Positions 10,618 through 22,942 of a DNA stretch of 64,000 nucleotides are shown here, one piece after another (the first letter of the stretch is position 1; each line of letters starts with the position of its first letter). Location: NCBI GenBank assembly GCA_948099385.1, contig CANUEZ040000191.1, positions 5,208,001 to 5,272,000 on the forward strand, given 5' to 3'. Below the pieces are notes generated by a model that did no database searches, was not told where the DNA came from, and was given only the letters and a program-made list of their open reading frames with translations. The DNA comes from Fasciola hepatica (lineage: Eukaryota; Platyhelminthes; Trematoda; Plagiorchiida; Fasciolidae). The position numbers and the translations under genes were made by a program.

Positions 10618-12742
10618 TCATGAGCATTGCACATGGACAGAGCCCACACGGGGACACGAACAAGGGTTGGGGTGAACGAATGTCAGTCGAACACCCAAAC
10701 CACAAGGCTATCCGATATGGGTCTGAACGCTTTGTTCAACATATACAATACATGATATAGCACAATCCCCAAATTGGCTTCGGCTTTCGCTTTCGCTTTG
10801 AACGGTAACAACCAAATTCTCGCACACCGATCCAATCCTATGTTCCATCACTTCTCTATTTATGGGCCTAAGTAAAACCAAGGCATTCCCTTATGAACAA
10901 TCCCCACACAGATTGTTCATACAATGCAATAGAGCAGTAGCAGAGTAGATTTGTATTATATGATTCTCCATGCAGCTTGAACACTGAACTGACCATTGAA
11001 AATGATGGAAGCACTGTACAGCTGTTTGATCCGCTAAGGGAATCATGAGCATTGCACATGGACAGAGCCCACACGGGGACACGAACAAGGGTTGGGGTGA
11101 ACGAATGTCAGTCGAACACCCAAATCACAAGGCTATCCGATATGGGTCTCAACGCTTTGTTCAACATATACAATACATGATATGGCACAATCCTTAAATT
11201 GGCTTCGGCTTTCGCTTTCGCTTTGAACGGTAACAACCAAATTCTCGCACACCGATCCAATCCTATGTTCCATCACTTCTCCATTTATGGGCCTAAGTAA
11301 AACCAAGGCATTCCCTTATGAACAATCCCCACACAGATTGCTCATACAATGCAATAGAGCAGTAGCAGAGTAGATTTGTATAATATGATTCTCCATGCAG
11401 CTTGAACACTGAACTGACCATTGAAAATGATGGAAGCACTGTACAGCTGTTTGATCCGCTAAGGGAATCATGAGCATTGCACATGGACAGAGCCCACACG
11501 GGGACACGAACAAGGGTTGGGGTGAACGAATGTCAGTCGAACACCCAAATCACAAGGCTATCCGATATGGGTCTCAACGCTTTGTTCAACTTATACACTA
11601 CATGATATAGCACAATCTTCAAATTGGCTTCGGCTTTCGCTTTCGCTTTGAACGGTAACAACCAAATTCTCGTACACCGATCCAATCCTATGTTCCATCA
11701 CTTCTCTATTTATGGGCGTAAGCAAAACCAGGGCATTCCCTTATGAACAATCCACACACAGATTGCTCATACAATGCAATAGAGCAGTAGCAGAGTAGAT
11801 TTGTATAATATGATTCTCCATGCAGCTTGAACACTGAACTGACCATTGAAAATTATGGAAGCACTGTACAGCTGTTTGATCCGCTAAGGGAATCATGAGC
11901 ATTGCACATGGACAGAGCCCACACGGGGACACGAACAAGGGTTGGGGTGAACGAATGTCAGTCGAACACCCAAACCACAAGGCTATCCGATATGGGTCTG
12001 AACGCTTTGTTCAACATATACAATACATGATATAGCACAATCCCCAAATTGGCTTCGGCTTTCGCTTTCGCTTTGAACGGTAACAACCAAATTCTCGCAC
12101 ACCGATCCAATCCTATGTTCCATCACTTCTCTATTTATGGGCCTAAGTAAAACCAAGGCATTCCCTTATGAACAATCCCCACACAGATTGCTCATACAAT
12201 GCAATAGAGCAGTAGCAGAGTAGATTTGTATAATATGATTCTCCATGCAGCTTGAACACTGAACTGACCATTGAAAATGATGGAAGCACTGTACAGCTGT
12301 TTGATCCGCTAAGGGAATCATGAGCATTGCACATGGACAGAACCCACACGGGGACACGAACAAGGGTTGGGGTGAACGAATGTCAGTCGAACACCCAAAC
12401 CACAAGGCTATCCGATATGGGTCTGAACGCTTTGTTCAACATATACAATACATGATATAGCACAATCCCCAAATTGGATTCGGCTTTCGCTTTCGCTTTG
12501 AACGGTAACAACCAAATTCTCGCACACCGATCCAATCCTATGTTCCATCACTTCTCTATTTATGGGCCTAAGTAAAACCAAGGCATTCCCTTATGAACAA
12601 TCCCCACACAGATTGCTCATACAATGCAATAGAGGAGTAGCAGAGTAGATTTGTATAATATGATTCTCCATGCAGCTTGAACACTGAACTGACCATTGAA
12701 AATGATGGAAGCACTGTACAGCTGTTTGATCCGCTAAGGGAA
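10618..12742. repeat. Five-unit block, copy 1 (U26-U30), repeated 3400 bp downstream
   Basis: Starts are 10618, 11043, 11468, 11893 and 12318. Markers in order: TTGTATTATATG in U26; GATATGGCAC with CCTTAAATTGG in U27; GGGCGTAAGC with AATCCACACACAG in U28; CTGAACG in U29; and GACAGAACCC (12342) in U30. The same markers in the same order reappear at 14018-16142, exactly eight monomers (3400 bp) away. Small differences, such as AACTTATAC in U28 and GAGGAG in U30, show later divergence. Confidence 0.88.
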
Positions 12743-14017
12743 TCATGAGCATTGCACATGGACAGAGCCCACACGGGGACACGAACAAGGGTTGGGGTGA
12801 ACGAATGTCAGTCGAACGCCCAAATCACAAGGCTATCCGATATGGGTCTCAACATTTTGTTCAACATATACACTACATGATATAGCACAATCCCCAAATT
12901 GGATTCGGCTTTCGCTTTCGCTTTGAACGGTAACAACCAAATTCTCGCACACCGATCCAATCCTATGTTCCATCACTTCTCTATTTATGGGCCTAAGTAA
13001 AACCAAGGCATTCCCTTATGAACAATCCCCACACAGATTGCTCATACAATGCAATAGAGCAGTAGCAGAGTAGATTTGTATAATATGATTCTCCATGCAG
13101 CTTGAACACTGAACTGACCATTGAAAATTATGGAAGCACTGTACAGCTGTTTGATCCGCTAAGGGAATCATGAGCATTGCACATGGACAGAGCCCACACG
13201 GGGACACGAACAAGGGTTGGGGTGAACGAATGTCAGTCGAACGCCCAAATCACAAGGCTATCCGATATGGGTCTCAACACTTTGTTCAACATATACACTA
13301 CATGATATAGCACAATCCCCAAATTGGATTCGGCTTTCGCTTTCGCTTTGAACGGTAACAACCAAATTCTCGCACACCGATCCAATCCTATGTTCCATCA
13401 CTTCTCTGTTTATGGGCCTATTTAAAACCAAGGCATTCCCTTATGAACAATCCCCACACAGATTGCTCATACAATGCAATAGAGCAGTAGCAGAGTAGAT
13501 TTGTATAATATGATTCTCCATGCAGCTTGAACACTGAACTGACCATTGAAAATTATGGAAGCACTGTACAGCTGTTTGATCCGCTAAGGGAATCATCAGC
13601 ATTGCACATGGACAGAGCCCACACGGGGACACGAACAAGGGTTGGGGTGAACGAATGTCAGTCGAACGCCCAAATCACAAGGCTATCCGATATGGGTCTC
13701 AACACTTTGTTCAACATATACACTACATGATATAGCACAATCCCCAAATTGGATTCGGCTTTCGCTTTCGCTTTGAACGGTAACAACCAAATTCTCGCAC
13801 ACCGATCCAATCCTATGTTCCATCACTTCTCTATTTATGGGCCTAAGTAAAACCAAGGCATTCCCTTATGAACAATCCCCACACAGATTGCTCATACAAT
13901 GCAATAGAGCAGTAGCAGAGTAGATTTGTATAATATGATTCTCCATGCAGCTTGAACACTGAACTGACCATTGAAAATTATGGAAGCACTGTACAGCTGT
14001 TTGATCCGCTAAGGGAA
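12743..14017. repeat. Three-unit block, copy 1 (U31-U33), related to 19118-20392
   Basis: Starts are 12743, 13168 and 13593. Markers are AACGCCC with AACATTTTG in U31, CTGTTTATGG with GGGCCTATTTAAAACC in U32, and CATCAGCATTGC in U33. The first two marker sets reappear in U46 and U47, 6375 bp (15 monomers) further on. All three units have GGATTCGG and ATTATGG. Confidence 0.85.
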
Positions 14018-16142
14018 TCATGCGCATTGCACATGGACAGAGCCCACACGGGGACACGAACAAGGGTTTGGGTGAACGAATGTCAGTCGAACACCCAAAC
14101 CACAAGGCTATCCGATATGGGTCTGAACGCTTTGTTCAACATATACAATACATGATATAGCACAATCCCCAAATTGGCTTCGGCTTTCGCTTTCGCTTTG
14201 AACGGTAACAACCAAATTCTCGCACACCGATCCAATCCTATGTTCCATCACTTCTCTATTTATGGGCCCAAGTAAAACCAAGGCATTCCCTTATGAACAA
14301 TCCCCACACAGATTGCTCATACAATGCAATAGAGCAGTAGCAGAGTAGATTTGTATTATATGATTCTCCATGCAGCTTGAACACTGAACTGACCATTGAA
14401 AATGATGGAAGCACTGTACAGCTGTTTGATCCGCTAAGGGAATCATGAGCATTGCACATGGACAGAGCCCACACGGGGACACGAACAAGGGTTGGGGTGA
14501 ACGAATGTCAGTCGAACACCCAAATCACAAGGCTATCCGATATGGGTCTCAACACTTTGTTCAACATATACACTACATGATATGGCACAATCCTTAAATT
14601 GGCTTCGGCTTTCGCTTTCGCTTTGAACGGTAACAACCAAATTCTCGCACACCGATCCAATCCTATGTTCCATCACTTCTCCATTTATGGGCCTAAGTAA
14701 AACCAAGGCATTCCCTTATGAACAATCCCCACACAGATTGCTCATACAATGCAATAGAGCAGTAGCAGAGTAGATTTGTATAATATGATTCTCCATGCAG
14801 CTTGAACACTGAACTGACCATTGAAAATGATGGAAGCACTGTACAGCTGTTTGATCCGCTAAGGGAATCATGAGCATTGCACATGGACAGAGCCCACACG
14901 GGGACACGAACAAGGGTTGGGGTGAACGAATGTCAGTCGAACACCCAAATCACAAGGCTATCCGATATGGGTCTCAACGCTTTGTTCAACATATACACTA
15001 CATGATATAGCACAATCTTCAAATTGGCTTCGGCTTTCGCTTTCGCTTTGAACGGTAACAACCAAATTCTCGTACACCGATCCAATCCTATGTTCCATCA
15101 CTTCTCTATTTATGGGCGTAAGCAAAACCAGGGCATTCCCTTATGAACAATCCACACACAGATTGCTCATACAATGCAATAGAGCAGTAGCAGAGTAGAT
15201 TTGTATAATATGATTCTCCATGCAGCTTGAACACTGAACTGACCATTGAAAATTATGGAAGCACTGTACAGCTGTTTGATCCGCTAAGGGAATCATGAGC
15301 ATTGCACATGGACAGAGCCCACACGGGGACACGAACAAGGGTTGGGGTGAACGAATGTCAGTCGAACACCCAAACCACAAGGCTATCCGATATGGGTCTG
15401 AACGCTTTGTTCAACATATACAATACATGATATAGCACAATCCCCAAATTGGCTTCGGCTTTCGCTTTCGCTTTGAACGGTAACAACCAAATTCTCGCAC
15501 ACCGATCCAATCCTATGTTCCATCACTTCTCTATTTATGGGCCTAAGTAAAACCAAGGCATTCCCTTATGAACAATCCCCACACAGATTGCTCATACAAT
15601 GCAATAGAGCAGTAGCAGAGTAGATTTGTATAATATGATTCTCCATGCAGCTTGAACACTGAACTGACCATTGAAAATGATGGAAGCACTGTACAGCTGT
15701 TTGATCCGCTAAGGGAATCATGAGCATTGCACATGGACAGAACCCACACGGGGACACGGACAAGGGTTGGGGTGAACGAATGTCAGTCGAACACCCAAAC
15801 CACAAGGCTATCCGATATGGGTCTGAACGCTTTGTTCAACATATACAATACATGATATAGCACAATCCCCAAATTGGATTCGGCTTTCGCTTTCGCTTTG
15901 AACGGTAACAACCAAATTCTCGCACACCGATCCAATCCTATGTTCCATCACTTCTCTATTTATGGGCCTAAGTAAAACCAAGGCATTCCCTTATGAACAA
16001 TCCCCACACAGATTGCTCATACAATGCAATAGAGCAGTAGCAGAGTAGATTTGTATAATATGATTCTCCATGCAGCTTGAACACTGAACTGACCATTGAA
16101 AATGATGGAAGCACTGTACAGCTGTTTGATCCGCTAAGGGAA
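14018..16142. repeat. Five-unit block, copy 2 (U34-U38)
   Basis: Starts are 14018, 14443, 14868, 15293 and 15718. This is the downstream copy of U26-U30, with the shared GATATGGCAC (14583), TTGTATTATATG, GGGCGTAAGC and GACAGAACCC (15742). U34 adds CATGCGCATTGC and GGGTTTGGG, and U38 has CACGGACAAGG. The correspondence ends after U38: U39 does not match U31. Confidence 0.88.
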
Positions 16143-19117
16143 TCATGAGCATTGCACATGGACAGAGCCCACACGGGGACACGGACAAGGGTTGGGGTGA
16201 ACGAATGTCAGTCGAACACCCAAACCACAAGGCTATCCGATATGGGTCTGAACGCTTTGTTCAACATATACAATACATGATATAGCACAATCCCCAAATT
16301 GGCTTCGGCTTTCGCTTTCGCTTTGAACGGTAACAACCAAATTCTCGCACACCGATCCAATCCTATGTTCCATCACTTCTCTATTTATGGGCCTAAGTAA
16401 AACCAAGGCATTCCCTTATGAACAATCCCCACACAGATTGCTCATACAATGCAATAGAGCAGTAGCAGAGTAGATTTGTATAATATGATTCTCCATGCAG
16501 CTTGAACACTGAACTGACCATTGAAAATTATGGAAGCACTGTACAGCTGTTTGATCCGCTAAGGGAATCATGAGCATTGCACATGGACAGAGCCCACACG
16601 GGGACACGAACAAGGGTTGGGGTGAACGAATGTCAGTCGAACACCCAAACCACAAGGCTATCCGATATGGGTCTGAACGCTTTGTTCAACATATACAATA
16701 CATGATATAGCACAATCCCCAAATTGGCTTCGGCTTTCGCTTTCGCTTTGAACGGTAACAACCAAATTCTCGCACACCGATCCAATCCTATGTTCCATCA
16801 CTTCTCTATTTATGGGCCTAAGTAAAACCAAGGCATTCCCTTATGAACAATCCCCACACAGATTGCTCATACAATGCAATAGAGCAGTAGCAGAGTAGAT
16901 TTGTATAATATGATTCTCCATGCAGCTTGAACACTGAACTGACCATTGAAAATGATGGAAGCACTGTACAGCTGTTTGATCCGCTAAGGGAATCATGAGC
17001 ATTGCACATGGACAGAACCCACACGGGGACACGGACAAGGGTTGGGGTGAACGAATGTCAGTCGAACACCCAAACCACAAGGCTATCCGATATGGGTCTG
17101 AACGCTTTGTTCAACATATACAATACATGATATAGCACAATCCCCAAATTGGATTCGGCTTTCGCTTTCGCTTTGAACGGTAACAACCAAATTCTCGCAC
17201 ACCGATCCAATCCTATGTTCCATCACTTCTCTATTTATGGGCCTAAGTAAAACCAAGGCATTCCCTTATGAACAATCCCCACACAGATTGCTCATACAAT
17301 GCAATAGAGCAGTAGCAGAGTAGATTTGTATAATATGATTCTCCATGCAGCTTGAACACTGAACTGACCATTGAAAATGATGGAAGCACTGTACAGCTGT
17401 TTGATCCGCTAAGGGAATCATGAGCATTGCACATGGACAGAGCCCACACGGGGACACGAACAAGGGTTGGGGTGAACGAATGTCAGTCGAACACCCAAAC
17501 CACAAGGCTATCCGATATGGGTCTGAACGCTTTGTTCAACATATACAATACATGATATAGCACAATCCCCAAATTGGCTTCGGCTTTCGCTTTCGCTTTG
17601 AACGGTAACAACCAAATTCTCGCACACCGATCCAATCCTATGTTCCATCACTTCTCTATTTATGGGCCTAAGTAAAACCAAGGCATTCCCTTATGAACAA
17701 TCCCCACACAGATTGCTCATACAATGCAATAGAGCAGTAGCAGAGTAGATTTGTATAATATGATTCTCCATGCAGCTTGAACACTGAACTGACCATTGAA
17801 AATGATGGAAGCACTGTACAGCTGTTTGATCCGCTAAGGGAATCATGAGCATTGCACATGGACAGAACCCACACGGGGACACGAACAAGGGTTGGGGTGA
17901 ACGAATGTCAGTCGAACACCCAAACCACAAGGCTATCCGATATGGGTCTGAACGCTTTGTTCAACATATACAATACATGATATAGCACAATCCCCAAATT
18001 GGATTCGGCTTTCGCTTTCGCTTTGAACGGTAACAACCAAATTCTCGCACACCGATCCAATCCTATGTTCCATCACTTCTCTATTTATGGGCCTAAGTAA
18101 AACCAAGGCATTCCCTTATGAACAATCCCCACACAGATTGCTCATACAATGCAATAGAGCAGTAGCAGAGTAGATTTGTATAATATGATTCTCCATGCAG
18201 CTTGAACACTGAACTGACCATTGAAAATGATGGAAGCACTGTACAGCTGTTTGATCCGCTAAGGGAATCATGAGCATTGCACATGGACAGAGCCCACACG
18301 GGGACACGAACAAGGGTTGGGGTGAACGAATGTCAGTCGAACACCCAAACCACAAGGCTATCCGATATGGGTCTGAACGCTTTGTTCAACATATACAATA
18401 CATGATATAGCACAATCCCCAAATTGGCTTCGGCTTTCGCTTTCGCTTTGAACGGTAACAACCAAATTCTCGCACACCGATCCAATCCTATGTTCCATCA
18501 CTTCTCTATTTATGGGCCTAAGTAAAACCAAGGCATTCCCTTATGAACAATCCCCACACAGATTGCTCATACAATGCAATAGAGCAGTAGCAGAGTAGAT
18601 TTGTATAATATGATTCTCCATGCAGCTTGAACACTGAACTGACCATTGAAAATGATGGAAGCACTGTACAGCTGTTTGATCCGCTAAGGGAATCATGAGC
18701 ATTGCACATGGACAGAACCCACACGGGGACACGAACAAGGGTTGGGGTGAACGAATGTCAGTCGAACACCCAAACCACAAGGCTATCCGATATGGGTCTG
18801 AACGCTTTGTTCAACATATACAATACATGATATAGCACAATCCCCAAATTGGATTCGGCTTTCGCTTTCGCTTTGAACGGTAACAACCAAATTCTCGCAC
18901 ACCGATCCAATCCTATGTTCCATCACTTCTCTATTTATGGGCCTAAGTAAAACCAAGGCATTCCCTTATGAACAATCCCCACACAGATTGCTCATACAAT
19001 GCAATAGAGCAGTAGCAGAGTAGATTTGTATAATATGATTCTCCATGCAGCTTGAACACTGAACTGACCATTGAAAATGATGGAAGCACTGTACAGCTGT
19101 TTGATCCGCTAAGGGAA
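15293..19117. repeat. Alternating two-unit HOR, 850 bp (U37-U38, then U40-U45)
   Basis: Even and odd units alternate. One type has GACAGAGCCC with GGCTTCGG; the other has GACAGAACCC with GGATTCGG (17017, 17867 and 18717). Three consecutive dimers occupy 16568-19117. A matching dimer lies at 15293-16142, separated from them by one extra unit, U39 (16143, with ATTATGG). All share CTGAACG and CAATACATG. The dimer thus grew out of the last two units of the preceding 5-unit block. Confidence 0.9.
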
Positions 19118-20817
19118 TCATGAGCATTGCACATGGACAGAGCCCACACGGGGACACGAACAAGGGTTGGGGTGAACGAATGTCAGTCGAACGCCCAAAT
19201 CACAAGGCTATCCGATATGGGTCTCAACATTTTGTTCAACATATACACTACATGATATAGCACAATCCCCAAATTGGATTCGGCTTTCGCTTTCGCTTTG
19301 AACGGTAACAACCAAATTCTCGCACACCGATCCAATCCTATGTTCCATCACTTCTCTATTTATGGGCCTAAGTAAAACCAAGGCATTCCCTTATGAACAA
19401 TCCCCACACAGATTGCTCATACAATGCAATAGAGCAGTAGCAGAGTAGATTTGTATAATATGATTCTCCATGCAGCTTGAACACTGAACTGACCATTGAA
19501 AATTATGGAAGCACTGTACAGCTGTTTGATCCGCTAAGGGAATCATGAGCATTGCACATGGACAGAGCCCACACGGGGACACGAACAAGGGTTGGGGTGA
19601 ACGAATGTCAGTCGAACACCCAAATCACAAGGCTATCCCATATGGGTCTCAACACTTTGTTCAACATATACACTACATGATATAGCACAATCCCCAAATT
19701 GGATTCGGCTTTCGCTTTCGCTTTGAACGGTAACAACCAAATTCTCGCACACCGATCCAATCCTATGTTCCATCACTTCTCTGTTTATGGGCCTATTTAA
19801 AACCAAGGCATTCCCTTATGAACAATCCCCACACAGATTGCTCATACAATGCAATAGAGCAGTAGCAGAGTAGATTTGTATAATATGATTCTCCATGCAG
19901 CTTGAACACTGAAGTGACCATTGAAAATTATGGAAGCACTGTACAGCTGTTTGATCCGCTAAGGGAATCATGAGCATTGCACATGGACAGAGCCCACACG
20001 GGGACACGAACAAGGGTTGGGGTGAACGAATGTCAGTCGAACGCCCAAATCACAAGGCTATCCGATATGGGTCTCAACACTTTGTTCAACATATACACTA
20101 CATGATATAGCACAATCCCCAAATTGGATTCGGCTTTCGCTTTCGCTTTGAACGGTAACAACCAAATTCTCGCACACCGATCCAATCCTATGTTCCATCA
20201 CTTCTCTATTTATGGGCCTAAGTAAAACCAAGGCATTCCCTTATGAACAATCCCCACACAGATTGCTCATACAATGCAATAGAGCAGTAGCAGAGTAGAT
20301 TTGTATAATATGATTCTCCATGCAGCTTGAACACTGAACTGACCATTGAAAATTATGGAAGCACTGTACAGCTGTTTGATCCGCTAAGGGAATCATGAGC
20401 ATTGCACATGGACAGAGCCCACACGGGGACACGAACAAGGGTTGGGGTGAACGAATGTCAGTCGAACGCCCAAATCACAAGGCTATCCGATATGGGTCTC
20501 AACACTTTGTTCAACATATACACTACATGATATAGCACAATCCCCAAATTTGATTCGGCTTTCCCTTTCGCTTTGAACGGTAACAACCAAATTCTCGCAC
20601 ACCGATCCAATCCTATGTTCCATCACTTCTCTGTTTATGGGCCTAAGTAAAACCAAGGCATTCCCTTATGAACAATCCCCACACAGATTGCTCATACAAT
20701 GCAATAGAGCAGTAGCAGAGTAGATTTGTATAATATGATTCTCCATGCAGCTTGAACACTGAAGTGACCATTGAAAATTATGGAAGCACTGTACAGCTGT
20801 TTGATCCGCTAAGGGAA
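19118..20817. repeat. Three-unit block, copy 2, plus one unit (U46-U49)
   Basis: Starts are 19118, 19543, 19968 and 20393. U46 repeats AACGCCC and AACATTTTG of U31; U47 repeats the GGGCCTATTTAAAACC of U32. U47 differs by AACACCC and by CTATCCCATATGG. U48 is a similar beta-like unit. U49 has two private changes in the usually constant middle: AAATTTGATTCGG and CTTTCCCTTTCG. Confidence 0.83.
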
Positions 20818-22942
20818 TCATGAGCATTGCACATGGACAGAGCCCACACGGGGACACGAACGAGGGTTGGGGTGAACGAATGTCAGTCGAACACCCAAAC
20901 CACAAGGCTATCCGATATGGGTCTCAACGCTTTGTTCAACATATACAATACATGATATAGCACAATCCCCAAATTGGCTTCGGCTTTCGCTTTCGCTTTG
21001 AACGGTAACAACCAAATTCTCGCACACCGATCCAATCCTATGTTCCATCACTTCTCTATTTATGGGCCTAAGTAAAACCAAGGCATTCCCTTATGAACAA
21101 TCCCCACACAGATTGCTCATACAATGCAATAGAGCAGTAGCAGAGTAGATTTGTATAATATGATTCTCCATGCAGCTTGAACACTGAAGTGACCATTGAA
21201 AATGATGGAAGCACTGTACAGCTGTTTGATCCGCTAAGGGAATCATGAGCATTGCACATGAACAGAGCCCACACGGGGACACGAACAAGGGTTGGGGTGA
21301 ACGAATGTCAGTCGAACACCCAAATCACAAGGCTATCCGATATGGGTCTCAACGCTTCGTTCAACATATACACTACATGATATAGCACAATCCCCAAATT
21401 GGATTCGGCTTTCGCTTTCGCTTTGAACGGTAACAACCAAATTCTCGCACACCGATCCAATCCTATGTTCCATCACTTCTCCATTTATGGGCCTAAGTAA
21501 AACCAAGGCATTCCCTTATGAACAATCCCCACACAGATTGCTCATACAATGCAATAGAGCAGTAGCAGAGTAGATTTGTATAATATGATTCTCAATGCAG
21601 CTTGAACACTGAACTGACCATTGAAAATGATGGAAGCACTGTACAGCTGTTTGATCCGCTAAGGGAATCATGAGCATTGCACATGGACAGAGCCCACACG
21701 GGGACACGGACAAGGGTTGGGGTGAACGAATGTCAGTCGAACACCCAAACCACAAGTCTATGCGATATGGCTCTGAACGCTTTGTTCAACATATAATCTA
21801 CATGATATAGCACAATCTTCAAATTGGATTCGGCTTTCGCTTTCGCTTTGAACGGTAACAACCAAATTCTCGCACACCGATCCAATCCTATGTTCCATCA
21901 CTTCTCCATTTATGGGCCTAAGTAAAACCAAGGCATTCCCTTATGAACAATCCCCACACAGATTGCTCATACAATGCAATAGAGCAGTAGCAGAGTAGAT
22001 TTGTATAATATGATTCTCCATGCAGCTTGAACACTGAAGTGACCATTGAAAATTATGGAAGCACTGTACAGCTGTTTGATCCGCTAAGGGAATCATGAGC
22101 ATTGCACATGGACAGAACCCACACGGGGACACGAACGAGGGTTGGGGTGAACGAATGTCAGTCGAACACCCAAACCACAAGGCTATCCGATATGGGTCTC
22201 AACGCTTTCTTCAACATATACACTACATGATATAGCACAATCTTCAAATTGGCTTCGGCTTTCGCTTTCGCTTTGAACGGTAACAACCAAATTCTCGCAC
22301 ACCGATCCAATCCTATGTTCCATCACTTCTCTATTTATGGGCCTGAGCAAAACCAGAGCATTCCCTTATGAACAATCCCCACACAGATTGCTCATACAAT
22401 GCAATAGAGCAGTAGCAGAGTAGATTTGTAAAATATGATTCTCCATGCAGCTTGAACACTGAACTGACCATTGAAAATGATGGAAGCACTGTACAGCTGT
22501 TTGATCCGCTAAGGGAATCATGAGCATTGCACATGGACAGAGCCCACACGGGGACACGAACAAGGGTTGGGGTGAACGAATGTCAGTCGAACACCCAAAC
22601 CACAAGGCTATCCGATATGGGTCTGAACGCTTTGTTCAACATATACAATACATGATATAGCACAATCCCCAAATTGGATTCGGCTTTCGCTTTCGCTTTG
22701 AACGGTAACAACCAAATTCTCGCACACCGATCCAATCCTATGTTCCATCACTTCTCTATTTATGGGCCTAAGTAAAACCAAGGCATTCCCTTATGAACAA
22801 TCCCCACACAGATTGCTCATACAATGCAATAGAGCAGTAGCAGAGTAGATTTGTATTATATGATTCTCCATGCAGCTTGAACACTGAACTGACCATTGAA
22901 AATTATGGAAGCACTGTACAGCTGTTTGATCCGCTAAGGGAA
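20818..22942. repeat. Five-unit HOR, copy 1 (U50-U54, 2125 bp)
   Basis: Starts are 20818, 21243, 21668, 22093 and 22518. Diagnostic features: U50 has GAACGAGGG and GAAGTGACC; U51 has ACATGAACAG, GCTTCGTTC and TTCTCAATGCAGC; U52 has CACAAGTCTATGCG, ATGGCTCTGAACG and CATATAATCTACATG; U53 has AACCCAC, CTTCAAATTGG and CCAGAGC; U54 has CTGAACG, GGATTCGG and TTGTATTATATG. All five units are 425 bp. Confidence 0.9.

Noticed and set aside
13527..13730. Plus-strand 67-codon open frames (also at 13952, 31794, 32644 and 39857)
   Set aside because: They arise where a single change in CATGAGC (to CATCAGC or CATGCGC) removes a TGA stop. There is no conservation as a protein and no supporting context.
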